Of a stretch of DNA of 53,594 nucleotides, positions 32,481-41,200 are shown one piece after another (the stretch's first letter is position 1; every line of letters starts with the position of its first letter). The translations under genes and the position numbers were made by a program. The stretch comes from CAYJXJ01 sp964374095 (GTDB taxonomy: Bacteria; Elusimicrobiota; Elusimicrobia; UBA1565; UBA9628): contig CAYJXJ010000008.1 in assembly GCA_964374095.1 (NCBI GenBank), forward strand, positions 1 through 53,594, in the 5' to 3' direction. The notes under the pieces were generated by a model, which worked only from the letters and a program-made list of their open reading frames with translations, ran no database searches and was not told where the DNA came from.

Positions 32481-32825
32481 ATGGCCGAGGAAAGAGTTCA
32501 ATCTAGACCCGATGCACCCGCCGCTCCGGCCCCCGCCCCCGCGGCCGCCCCCGCCGACGCGCGTCCGGCAATGGCCCGGAGGCCCGAGGCGGGCGCTCGC
32601 CGCCGCGGGCCGTATCCCGCGCGCCGCAAGGTCTGCCGTTTCTGCGCGGAGAAGGTCCGTGACGTCGATTTCAAGCAGATCCAAGTTTTGAGAACCTTCG
32701 TCAGCGAGGGCGGCAAGATTCTTTCCAGCCGGATGACGGGCACTTGCGCCGGCCATCAGCGCCAGTTGGGCCGGGCGGTCAAGCGGGCCCGCAACCTCGC
32801 GCTGCTGTCCTACATCGTCTACTAG
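32481..32825 (+). CDS. rpsR: Ribosomal protein S18
   Basis: 114 residues. The core KVCRFCAEKVRDVDFKQIQV followed by LRTFVSEGGKILSSRMTGTC and AGHQRQLGRAVKRARNLALL is canonical S18, with Cys residues (C-x2-C and C-x-x-H) of the zinc-binding form. About 45 N-terminal residues are an Ala/Pro/Arg-rich extension. It begins directly after the ssb stop. Confidence 0.95.
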   Translation: MAEERVQSRPDAPAAPAPAPAAAPADARPAMARRPEAGARRRGPYPARRKVCRFCAEKVRDVDFKQIQVLRTFVSEGGKILSSRMTGTCAGHQRQLGRAVKRARNLALLSYIVY

Positions 32826-32832
32826 GCCTCCT

Positions 32833-33282
32833 ATGATGAAGGTGATATTGAGATCCGACGTTCTCCGCCTCGGCCGCGCCGGGGATATCAAGGAAGTGTC
32901 TCCCGGGTTCGGGAGAAACTTCCTCATCCCGCGGGGGAAGGCCGTGGCGGCGACTCCCGGCGCCGTCGCCTGGTGGGAAAAGGGCCGGGAACGCCGCGAG
33001 ACGCTGTCCAACACGCGGACCAAGACCGCCCGCGAGTTGGCCGCCAAGATCGAGGGGACGACGTTGTCCTTTTCCCGGCAGGCCGGGCCGGAAGGCAAGC
33101 TCTTTGGTTCCGTGGGCAAGAGCGACATCCTCAAGAGCCTCAAGACCTGCGGGTTCACGGTGGACAAGGGGGCCGTCGCGCTGGACGCCGCGATCAAGAA
33201 GACCGGCGACTACGAGCTCGACCTGAAGCTCCTGCCGGACGTTTTCGCCCGGATCAAGGTCTCCGTCGTCGCCCGGGAGTAG
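32833..33282 (+). CDS. rplI: Ribosomal protein L9
   Basis: 149 residues; MKVILRSDVLRLGRAGDIKE followed by VSPGFGRNFLIPRGKAVAAT is the N-terminal L9 domain, followed by the long helix (TRTKTARELAAKIEGTTLSF) and the C-terminal rRNA-binding domain. Two adjacent ATGs (32833, 32836) are possible starts. Confidence 0.95.
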   Translation: MMKVILRSDVLRLGRAGDIKEVSPGFGRNFLIPRGKAVAATPGAVAWWEKGRERRETLSNTRTKTARELAAKIEGTTLSFSRQAGPEGKLFGSVGKSDILKSLKTCGFTVDKGAVALDAAIKKTGDYELDLKLLPDVFARIKVSVVARE

Positions 33283-33316
33283 CCGGGTCTCTCCGGCGCG
33301 CCGGAAGCCCCCCCTC

Positions 33317-34735
33317 ATGAGTTCCGCTCCCATCCAGACTCCCCCGCAGGCGATCGAGGCCGAACGGGCCGTCCTCGGCTCGATGCTCATCGAGCGCGAT
33401 GCCGTCGAGAAGGCCCTCGACGTGCTCGCCGAGGCCGACTTTTACCAGGAGTCGCACCGGCGCATCTTCCGGGCGATGTCCGAACTCGTCAAGCGCGGGC
33501 AGGCCGTGGACCATACGACGGTCATCGAGGAGCTCCGGCGCCTCAAAAGCCTCGAGGAGGCCGGGGGCGCCGATCACGTGGTTTCCCTCACCCACGCGGT
33601 GGGGACCGCGGCGCATGTGGAACACTACGCCCGCACGGTCAAGGAGAAGTCGATCCTGCGCGACCTCATCCGGGTCTCTACCGAGGTGGTGGGGGAGTGC
33701 TATCACGAGGCCAAGGATCCCAGTCAAATCCTCGACGAGGCCCAGAGCAAGATCCTCAAGGTCGCGGAGCGCCGGGGTTTGGGTGAGATCATCTCCATGA
33801 AGGTCCTGGCCCAGGAGGTCATCGATCAGCTCGAGCAGGCTCATAAAAACAAGAAGCGGGTCACGGGAATCTCCACGGGGCTCAGGGACTTCGACGAGGA
33901 CACCACGGGATTCCAGAAGGGCGACCTCATCCTCTTGGCGGCCCGCCCCGGCCAGGGCAAGACCGCGCTGGCCCTCAATATCGCCATGAACGCGGTGCTC
34001 GACAAGAAGAATCCCATCCCCATCTTGTTCTTCAGCTTGGAAATGAACCGCTATACCCTCATGGAGCGGCTGGTCGCGGCCTGGGCGAGCGTGGATTTGA
34101 AGGACATCCGCACGGGCTACTTTCCGAAAGACAAATGGCGCGACATCACCACCTGCCTGGCCAAGATTCAAGATTCGGACCTGGCGATCGTCGACACCCC
34201 CAACCTGAGTCTCTCGTCGATCCGCTCGATTGCGCGCCGCAAGGACGCCGAGCTCAAGCGCCAGGGGAAGTCCTTGGGCGTCATCATGATCGACTACCTG
34301 CAGATCATGCAGGCCCCCAGAGCGGAGAGCCGCCAGCAGGCGGTCTCGGAGATCTCACGGGGGCTCAAATTCCTAGCTCGCGACCTTAATGTCCCGGTGG
34401 TCGCCTTGTCCCAACTCAACCGCCGCGCCGAAGAGAAGGGGCGGTCCGACGACAAACCGAAGCTTTCCGACTTGCGCGAGAGCGGGGCCCTGGAACAGGA
34501 CGCCGATCTCGTGACGCTCATCTACCGGGAGGCGGCCTACCGCCAGAACGACCCCAGCGTCGATGACGAGACCAAGGCCAAGGCCGAATTGATCATCGCC
34601 AAGAACCGCCAGGGCCCGACCGGCATGGTCTTGGTCTCGTACCAAGCCCGATTCACGCGTTTCGGAAACTATACCAAGGACGCCGGCGCCGGGCCCGAGG
34701 CGACCCTGGAGGAGGCGCAGGAGCACTTCGCGTGA
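33317..34735 (+). CDS. dnaB: Replicative DNA helicase DnaB
   Basis: 472 residues. The N-terminal helical domain (PPQAIEAERAVLGSMLIERD) is followed by the RecA-like domain. The latter has Walker A LAARPGQGKTALALN, Walker B VIMIDYLQIM, and VVALSQLNRRAEEKGRSDDK, then LSDLRESGALEQDADLVTLI. It is the hexameric 5'-3' fork helicase. No intein or loader gene is seen. The stop overlaps the alr start by GTGA. Confidence 0.96.
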   Translation: MSSAPIQTPPQAIEAERAVLGSMLIERDAVEKALDVLAEADFYQESHRRIFRAMSELVKRGQAVDHTTVIEELRRLKSLEEAGGADHVVSLTHAVGTAAHVEHYARTVKEKSILRDLIRVSTEVVGECYHEAKDPSQILDEAQSKILKVAERRGLGEIISMKVLAQEVIDQLEQAHKNKKRVTGISTGLRDFDEDTTGFQKGDLILLAARPGQGKTALALNIAMNAVLDKKNPIPILFFSLEMNRYTLMERLVAAWASVDLKDIRTGYFPKDKWRDITTCLAKIQDSDLAIVDTPNLSLSSIRSIARRKDAELKRQGKSLGVIMIDYLQIMQAPRAESRQQAVSEISRGLKFLARDLNVPVVALSQLNRRAEEKGRSDDKPKLSDLRESGALEQDADLVTLIYREAAYRQNDPSVDDETKAKAELIIAKNRQGPTGMVLVSYQARFTRFGNYTKDAGAGPEATLEEAQEHFA

Positions 34736-35835
34736 GGCGCTTCTTCCGTCCGACCTGGGCGGAAGTAAGCCTCCCCCGGCTGCGGGCCAACATCAAGAAG
34801 TTCCGGGCGCGCCTGCCCCCGCGCGTCAAGCTCCTCTTCGTCGTCAAGGCCAACGCCTACGGCCACGGGGCCCTCGAGTGCTCGCGGGCGGCGCAGGCTC
34901 CGGGTTTGGCGGATTGGCTCGGGGTGTCCTCGGTCGAGGAGGGGGTGGCGCTGCGCGAGGGGGGCCTGAGGCTCCCGATACTGGTACTCGGGAGCCTGTA
35001 TCCCTTCGAGAGCTTTCTGGCCGCGGCCGAATACCGGCTGACGCCCACGATCGCCAGCCTCGAGTCGGCCCGGCGCCTGGCCGTCGCGGCCCGAAGGCTC
35101 GGGCGTCCGGTGGCCGGGCACATCAAGATCGAGACGGGAATGGGCCGAATCGGAGTCGGTCCGGCCGGGGCGCTGGGGGTCGTTGATTTCATCCGGGAGC
35201 ATCCCGCGATCGAGCTTGAGGGGGTCTACACCCACTTCTCTTGCGCGGACACCAACCGCCGATTCACCAACCTCCAGATCGGGCGCTTCAAGAGCGCCCT
35301 GGCCGCCATCTCGGCCCGCGGGGTGAAGGTCGGGCTCCGGCATGCCGCCAACTCCGCCGCGGCGCTCGGCTACCCCTCCGGCCGCTGGGACATGGTCCGC
35401 CCGGGCCTTGCGCTCTACGGCCTGCACGCCGGCTTCGATCCGGTGATGGCGGTCAAATCAAAGATAGTGTTCATCAAGACCGTCCGGGCCGGGACGGCCA
35501 TCAGCTACGGCGCCCGCTGGCGGGCCAAGCGGACGAGCCGCATCGCGACCATCCCCGCGGGCTACGCCGACGGTTTTTCCCGGGGGCTCTCGGCGGGGGG
35601 GGAGGCGCTCGTCCGCGGCCGGCGCTGTCGGGTCGCGGGAGCGATCACCATGGACATGTCCATGCTCGACGTGTCCCGCATACCCGAGGCCCGGGTCGGC
35701 GACGACGTCGTGCTGATCGGTTCGGCCGGGGGCGAGAGCATCCGCGCCGTGGATATCGCGCGTCGGCTCAAGACCATCCCCTACGAGGTGACCTGCGCCG
35801 TTTCATCGCGGGTCCCGAGGGTGTACCTTCGATGA
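34732..35835 (+). CDS. alr: Alanine racemase
   Basis: 367 residues from GTG 34732. The PLP lysine lies in FVVKANAYGHGA near the N-terminus. H-x-D/E-type barrel motifs include HIKIETGMGRIGV, and the catalytic tyrosine is in AISYGARW, followed by GYADGFSRGL and ITMDMSMLDV. It supplies D-alanine for peptidoglycan. It overlaps mlaE by ATGA. Confidence 0.95.
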   Translation: MRRFFRPTWAEVSLPRLRANIKKFRARLPPRVKLLFVVKANAYGHGALECSRAAQAPGLADWLGVSSVEEGVALREGGLRLPILVLGSLYPFESFLAAAEYRLTPTIASLESARRLAVAARRLGRPVAGHIKIETGMGRIGVGPAGALGVVDFIREHPAIELEGVYTHFSCADTNRRFTNLQIGRFKSALAAISARGVKVGLRHAANSAAALGYPSGRWDMVRPGLALYGLHAGFDPVMAVKSKIVFIKTVRAGTAISYGARWRAKRTSRIATIPAGYADGFSRGLSAGGEALVRGRRCRVAGAITMDMSMLDVSRIPEARVGDDVVLIGSAGGESIRAVDIARRLKTIPYEVTCAVSSRVPRVYLR

Positions 35836-36623
35836 TGGCGGCGATCGTCGGCTCCGGGGGGCGCCGGCTCCTGGATGCCGCGGAGGGGGCCGGGCAATTT
35901 GCCCTCATGATTCAGGCTTCGTTCAAATGGTTTTGGCGCTCTCGGGTGGAGTGGCGGCAGGTCCTCATTCAGATGCTTCGTATCGGCGTCCAATCCTTTC
36001 CGGTTACGGCCATGACCACCTTCTTCACCGGGATGGTGCTGGCGCTCCAGACCGGCGCCTCGTCCAAGTCTTTCTTCAACGAGCCCCTTTTCGTCGGCAC
36101 GGTCGTGGGCTTCTCCATGGTCATGGAGCTCTCGCCGGTCATGACGGCCCTCGTGGTCTCGGGGCGCGCGGGAGCGGCCATCGCCGCGGAGCTCGGCACC
36201 ATGAAAGTGACCGACCAGATCGACGCCATCTACACCCTGGGAACCGACCCGGTGCGCTATCTCGTCATACCCCGGGTGCTCGCCTTCCTGGCCGTGCTGC
36301 CGATCCTGGTCATCATGTCGGACTTCACCGGGGTATTCGGGGGGTGGGTGGTCGCCACCATCAAGCTGGGCATCCCGGCCACCCTCTTCTGGCACGACAT
36401 CTTCGACCATATGAAGGTCATGACCTTCATGCATGGCTTCCTCAAGGCCTTCGTCTTCGCCTTCGTCATCGCCTTCATCTGCTGCTACAAGGGGATCGCC
36501 ACGACGGGCGGGGCGGAGGGGGTGGGGAAGGCCACGACCGCCGCGGTGGTGATGAGTATGACGTCGGTCCTGGTGCTTGATTATTTCGTGACCGCGGTTC
36601 TCGTGGCGCTGAAGATAAAATGA
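35832..36623 (+). CDS. mlaE: MlaE-family ABC transporter permease
   Basis: 263 residues with five or so membrane segments. FFTGMVLALQTGASSKSFFN, ELSPVMTALVVSGRAGAAIA and AELGTMKVTDQIDAIYTLGT are the diagnostic permease stretch. It forms the inner-membrane core that moves phospholipids together with MlaF and MlaD. The long open frame upstream (from 35241) is shadow of alr and was excluded. Confidence 0.93.
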   Translation: MMAAIVGSGGRRLLDAAEGAGQFALMIQASFKWFWRSRVEWRQVLIQMLRIGVQSFPVTAMTTFFTGMVLALQTGASSKSFFNEPLFVGTVVGFSMVMELSPVMTALVVSGRAGAAIAAELGTMKVTDQIDAIYTLGTDPVRYLVIPRVLAFLAVLPILVIMSDFTGVFGGWVVATIKLGIPATLFWHDIFDHMKVMTFMHGFLKAFVFAFVIAFICCYKGIATTGGAEGVGKATTAAVVMSMTSVLVLDYFVTAVLVALKIK

Positions 36624-37411
36624 TCGACGCCGTCGGCGTGAAGAAGTCCTACGGCGGCCGCGCCGTCCTGCGCGGCGTCGACATCATCGTCGAGACCGGC
36701 GAGACCCTGGTCATCATCGGCGGTTCGGGCTGCGGCAAGAGCACCTTCCTCAAGTGCGTGATCGGCCTGACCCGGCCCGACTCCGGCTCGATCGCGGTGG
36801 ACGGGGTCGACATCACGCAACTCGAGACCGACCATGACATCGCCCACTACCGCAGGCGTTTCGGATATCTTTTCCAGGAGGCGGCTCTCTTTGACTCCCT
36901 CCCGGTCTGGGAGAACGTGACCTTCGGCCTGCGGTATCTGACCGATATCCCTCCCTCCCGCTACCGCACGATCGCGGCCGACAAGCTGGCCTTGGTGGGC
37001 TTGAAGGACATCGAGCATATGCGCCCTTCCGAGCTCTCCGGCGGCATGAAGAAGCGCGTGGCCCTGGCCCGGGCGATCGCGGCCGAGCCTTCGTATATTT
37101 TGTATGATGAGCCGACGACGGGGCTCGATCCGATCATGTCGGATATCATCAACGACTTGATCCTGTCGCTCCAGAACCAGCTCAAGGTGACTTCCATCGT
37201 TGTCACCCACGACATGAAATCGGCCTACAAGATCGCCAGCCGCGTCGCCATGTTCCACGACGGCAAGGTGGTGCAGGTGGCCCACCCGGAGGTCGTCAAG
37301 ATCAGCACCAACCCCTACGTGCGCCAGTTCGTCGACGGCCTGAGCCAGGGACCCATCAAGATGCGCCTGAAGGAATTCGAGGCTCCCATCGAGGATGCGC
37401 TCGCCGGATGA
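36620..37411 (+). CDS. mlaF: MlaF-type ABC transporter ATPase
   Basis: 263 residues with Walker A GGSGCGKST, Q-loop FQEAALFDSL, signature LSGGMKKRVALARA, Walker B ILYDEPTTGLDP and switch VVTHDM. The LSGGM.KR variant is typical of the phospholipid/MCE-transport class. ATGA overlaps at both ends tie it to mlaE and mlaD. Confidence 0.95.
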   Translation: MIDAVGVKKSYGGRAVLRGVDIIVETGETLVIIGGSGCGKSTFLKCVIGLTRPDSGSIAVDGVDITQLETDHDIAHYRRRFGYLFQEAALFDSLPVWENVTFGLRYLTDIPPSRYRTIAADKLALVGLKDIEHMRPSELSGGMKKRVALARAIAAEPSYILYDEPTTGLDPIMSDIINDLILSLQNQLKVTSIVVTHDMKSAYKIASRVAMFHDGKVVQVAHPEVVKISTNPYVRQFVDGLSQGPIKMRLKEFEAPIEDALAG

Positions 37412-38742
37412 ACCTCGAAGCCAAGGTCGGGGCCTTCGTCCTGGCGGGGATGATCATGCTCGGCGTGGCCATCTTTCTTCTCGGGGATTTCACGATCGAG
37501 AAGCGCTACGACCTCTATGTCGACTTCAACGACGTGGCGGGATTGTCCGACAACGCTCCTGTCAAGTTATCAGGGGTCGAGGTGGGGCAGGTCCGGGAGA
37601 TCACCCTCACGGGCGGCAAGGCGAGGGTCCGGGCGTCCATCCGCGAGGACATCAAGATCTACCACGGCGCCGTCTTCGAGATCGGGCTGACCGGCATCAT
37701 CGGCTCGAAGTTTCTCCAGATCGGTCAGGGACGTCCCGATGCGAGGGAGCTCCTGCCCGACGCGGTGGTCCTGGGCACCGACCCGGTGCCGCTCGACAAG
37801 GCCATGCGCCAGGCGCTGGCCAGCATCGATGAACTGCTGACCTCCTTTAACAACAAGGACGCCAAGCCCGGGACGCTCGCGCGCAACCTCAACGACACGG
37901 TGGCCAACCTCCGGGATCTGACCGGAAATCTCAACGAGCTCATCGAGACCACCCGCCCCGACCTTTCCAAGGCCCTCTCGCGCACCGACTCCATCACCCA
38001 AAAGCTCGACGAGCTCTTGGGCAAGAGCAATCAGATGATGGCGGGCCTGGCGACCGACAAGGGAGCCGTCGGTGCGCTCATGCACGACCCGCAGATCAAA
38101 CAGGACGTCAAGGAGACCGTTTCGAGCCTCAAGGACGTCGCGGGGACGGCCAAGGACATCTTCGGCCGCGTGACTCAATTCAGGGTCCACTGGAACATGG
38201 ACTGGCGCTACGAGCATTTGGTGCGGTCGGCCCGCGCGGACGTCGGCTTGAAGATCTCCCCGCGGGAGGGCCGCTACTACTACATCGGAGGTTCCAACCT
38301 CGGAAACGTCTCGGACTCCCGCCGCCGGATCGACAGCAACTACGTGCAGCTCAACCGGGTCGATGCCCTGATGGGCTGGGAGCGAGGACCCTTCGACGTG
38401 GCCGTGGGAGTCATCCGGTCGGGAGGGGGCGGGCGCGTGACCTACACGCCGTTCCATCAGGACGAGGTGGGCAAGCGCTTCAGCGCCATGGCCCAGGCCT
38501 ACGATTTCGGAAGAAACCGCGTCGCTGAGGGAAGGCGCTTCGACAAGCCGGTCTTCGATTTCGGCCTGATGGCCCGCATCAACCGGTTTTTCGGCGTGGG
38601 GGCCCGGGTCGAGGACGTCCAGGAGATCAGGCGCTACCAGACGTGGGCCAACGTCATGTTCGAGGACAAGGACATCGCCTATTTGTTCGGAATGGTTTCG
38701 TTCGGCGCGGCCGGCAAGAAAGGACGCAGTAAATCAAAATAG
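37408..38742 (+). CDS. mlaD: MlaD/MCE-domain protein with a beta-rich C-terminal extension
   Basis: 444 residues. A membrane anchor at about 6-26 is followed by the MCE domain (about 35-130: YDLYVDFNDVAGLSDNAPVK, LSGVEVGQVREI, then TGIIGSKFLQI). A helical stretch follows at about 140-255 (LARNLNDTVANLRDLTGNLN). The last 190 residues alternate short strands (WNMDWRYEHLVRSARADVGL, REGRYYYIGGSN, GPFDVAVGVI) and resemble an outer-membrane beta-barrel. Ordinary MlaD is about 180 residues. One chain could thus bridge both membranes. The barrel assignment is inference. Confidence 0.85.
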   Translation: MNLEAKVGAFVLAGMIMLGVAIFLLGDFTIEKRYDLYVDFNDVAGLSDNAPVKLSGVEVGQVREITLTGGKARVRASIREDIKIYHGAVFEIGLTGIIGSKFLQIGQGRPDARELLPDAVVLGTDPVPLDKAMRQALASIDELLTSFNNKDAKPGTLARNLNDTVANLRDLTGNLNELIETTRPDLSKALSRTDSITQKLDELLGKSNQMMAGLATDKGAVGALMHDPQIKQDVKETVSSLKDVAGTAKDIFGRVTQFRVHWNMDWRYEHLVRSARADVGLKISPREGRYYYIGGSNLGNVSDSRRRIDSNYVQLNRVDALMGWERGPFDVAVGVIRSGGGGRVTYTPFHQDEVGKRFSAMAQAYDFGRNRVAEGRRFDKPVFDFGLMARINRFFGVGARVEDVQEIRRYQTWANVMFEDKDIAYLFGMVSFGAAGKKGRSKSK

Positions 38743-40194
38743 GTGACCAAGAAAAACCGGGCGTGTCATCGCTGCCGCGAGTGCGGCTACCGCGCCCCCA
38801 AGGCCCTGGGCCAGTGCCCCGACTGCGGCGCGTGGAACTCCATGGATGAGGAAGTCCTGCGCGAGGCTTCCGGCGCCGACCGGCGTCAGGTTCTCACCCG
38901 GTTCAGCGGCGAACCCGTTGCCCTCGGGAGCGTCGGCGAGGGGAGCCCCGCCGAGTCGCGAATGCCCACGGGCATCGGCGAGTTCGATCGCCTCCTGGGC
39001 GGCGGGGTGCTGCGGGGCCAGGTCGCGCTTCTGGCCGGTCCCCCGGGCATCGGAAAGTCGACGCTCATGCTCCAGGCCGCGGCCGGACTGGCCTCGGGTC
39101 TGAAGGTGCTCTATGTCTCCGGGGAGGAATCCCTCCGCCAGGTCGCGTCCCGGGCCCGGCGCCTGGGGTTGGCGGCCGCCCCCTCCGGGGACGGCGGCCC
39201 CAGGGCCGCCGACGGCATCATCCTCCTTTCCGAGACCGATCTCTCCAAGATTCTCGAGGCCGCCGGGAAACTCAAGCCGGGGCTCCTGGTCCTGGACTCC
39301 ATCCAGACCGTGGCTCACCCGGAGTGGCCGGGCGCCGCGGGCTCGGTCACCCAAGTGCGGGAGTGCGCCGCCGAGCTGTTGCGCGTGGCCAAGGCCGGGG
39401 AGACGGCGGTCTTCCTGCTGGGCCACGTGACCAAGGAGGGGTCGCTGGCCGGGCCCCGCATCCTCGAGCATATCGTCGATACGGTCCTCTACTTCGACAC
39501 CGAGCGGCAAGGCCTCTGGCGGGTCCTCCGGGCGCAAAAGAACCGCTTCGGCCCGACCGATGAGATCGGGCTCTTCGAGATGGGAGACGGCGGTCTGCGC
39601 GAGGTGCGCGAGCCGGCCGCGGAGTGGCTCGGCTCGACGGGCGCGGCCGCGGGCCGCGCCTTCGCCGTGGCCGTGGAAGGTTCGCGCCCCCTGCTCACCC
39701 GCCTCGAGGCTCTCGTGGTCTCGACCCGTTACCCCCTGCCCCGGCGCGTGGCCACGGGTCTTGATTTGAACCGGGTGCTGCTGCTTCTGGCCGCCATGGA
39801 GAAGCACTTGCGCCTGCGGCTCGAGGATCGGGATGTCTTCTCGAGCGTGTCCGGCCATCTGCGCCTTTCCGACCCGGCGCTGGATCTGGCCGCCTGCATG
39901 GCCATCGCCAGCTCCGCGCGCGAACAAGCCTTGCCCGCCGACACCGTGTTTTTGGGAGAGGTCGGGCTTCTGGGAGAGCTGGGGCGCGTGCCGCACTTGG
40001 AACTGCGCCTGCGCGAGGCGGCCCGGCTGGGCTTCAAGCGGGCCGTCGTGTCCGCCGGCTCCCGGCGGGGCGCGTCGAAACCCGCGGGCCTGGAGGTGAG
40101 GGAGGCGGCGACCCTGCAGGAGGCGGCGGGGGCTCTGGCCTCCGCGGGCTCCCGGACCCGCTCCGCCGTGTCGCCGCAAACTCTGGAGGGATAG
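38743..40194 (+). CDS. radA: DNA repair protein RadA (Sms)
   Basis: 483 residues from a GTG directly after the mlaD stop. Zinc finger CRECGYRAPKALGQCPDCGA, Walker A AGPPGIGKSTL, the RadA-specific KNRFGPTDEIG, and a C-terminal Lon-protease-like domain (DTVFLGEVGLLGELGRVPHL). It is a branch-migration helicase in recombination. Confidence 0.95.
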   Translation: MTKKNRACHRCRECGYRAPKALGQCPDCGAWNSMDEEVLREASGADRRQVLTRFSGEPVALGSVGEGSPAESRMPTGIGEFDRLLGGGVLRGQVALLAGPPGIGKSTLMLQAAAGLASGLKVLYVSGEESLRQVASRARRLGLAAAPSGDGGPRAADGIILLSETDLSKILEAAGKLKPGLLVLDSIQTVAHPEWPGAAGSVTQVRECAAELLRVAKAGETAVFLLGHVTKEGSLAGPRILEHIVDTVLYFDTERQGLWRVLRAQKNRFGPTDEIGLFEMGDGGLREVREPAAEWLGSTGAAAGRAFAVAVEGSRPLLTRLEALVVSTRYPLPRRVATGLDLNRVLLLLAAMEKHLRLRLEDRDVFSSVSGHLRLSDPALDLAACMAIASSAREQALPADTVFLGEVGLLGELGRVPHLELRLREAARLGFKRAVVSAGSRRGASKPAGLEVREAATLQEAAGALASAGSRTRSAVSPQTLEG

Positions 40195-40195
40195 C

Positions 40196-41200
40196 ATGGG
40201 TATTTGGATTTTTCGGGTCTTTGTCGTTCTCTCGTGCCCGGCGATCGTCTATACGCAGGTCACCCACTCCACCAAGGGACTCGTCTTGGGCCTGGCGGTG
40301 GGAGTGGCCATCGTCGCCGTCGAAATGCTGGTCGAGGGGATCAACCTCCTCACCATGGTGACCGCGGTGCTCGGAGCCGCGGCGGGGATCATTCTCGCCA
40401 AACTGCTCGACTACACGGTCTATCAGATGGGCAACGAATCGCTCTACTCGGCCTGGGGCAAGTACTCGGTCCTGCGTTACTTCGCGATGGGAACGCTCGG
40501 CATGGTCATCACCATACGCAAGTTCCCGGAACTCGACGATTTGGACCGCGATCTGCGCAAGGTCAGCCGCCGCCGCGGCGCCGAACTCAAGATCCTGGAC
40601 ACCAGCGCCATCATCGATGGCCGCGTCCGGGACATCTGCGAGACGCGGTTCCTGAGCGGGACCCTCATCGTCCCGCGGTTCGTTCTGCAAGAGCTCCATC
40701 AGCTGGCCGACCACGCCGATTCCCTTAAGCGCGCGCGGGGGCGGAGGGGCTTGGACATCCTCGCCCGCCTGCAGGAAAACCCCGAGGTCCCGGTCAAAAT
40801 CATCGACCAGGACGTTCCCGAGGCGCCGGATGTGGACGGCAAGGTGGTGCGCCTGGCCAAGGACCTCGGGGGGAAGGTCGTCACCACCGATTTCAACCTG
40901 AACAAAATCGCGGCGCTCGAGGGCGTGGCCTGCCTCAACGTCAACGACCTGAGCACGGCGTTGAAGCCGGTCGTCCTGCCGGGCGAGGCCATGACGCTCT
41001 TCGTGATGAAGGAAGGCAAGGAGCGCGAGCAGGGCGTGGGCTACCTCGACGACGGCACCATGGTGGTGGTCGAAGACGGCAAACGCCATATCGGCAAGCG
41101 CATCGAGGTGGGGGTCACCTCGATCCATCAGGGTCCCGCCGGCCGCATGATATTCTCGAGGGCCCGCGGCGAGACGCCGCGCCCGTCGCCCGCCGCGTGA
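40196..41200 (+). CDS. Membrane PIN/TRAM-domain protein (YacL-like)
   Basis: 334 residues with an N-terminal region of about four membrane segments (about 5-110). The PIN nuclease domain has LDTSAIIDGRVRDICE with the metal-binding aspartates, then DGKVVRLAKDLGGKVVTTDF. The C-terminal TRAM RNA-binding domain is MTLFVMKEGKEREQGVGYLD. It is a putative ribonuclease tethered at the membrane, often adjacent to ispD as here (GTGA overlap). Confidence 0.92.
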   Translation: MGIWIFRVFVVLSCPAIVYTQVTHSTKGLVLGLAVGVAIVAVEMLVEGINLLTMVTAVLGAAAGIILAKLLDYTVYQMGNESLYSAWGKYSVLRYFAMGTLGMVITIRKFPELDDLDRDLRKVSRRRGAELKILDTSAIIDGRVRDICETRFLSGTLIVPRFVLQELHQLADHADSLKRARGRRGLDILARLQENPEVPVKIIDQDVPEAPDVDGKVVRLAKDLGGKVVTTDFNLNKIAALEGVACLNVNDLSTALKPVVLPGEAMTLFVMKEGKEREQGVGYLDDGTMVVVEDGKRHIGKRIEVGVTSIHQGPAGRMIFSRARGETPRPSPAA

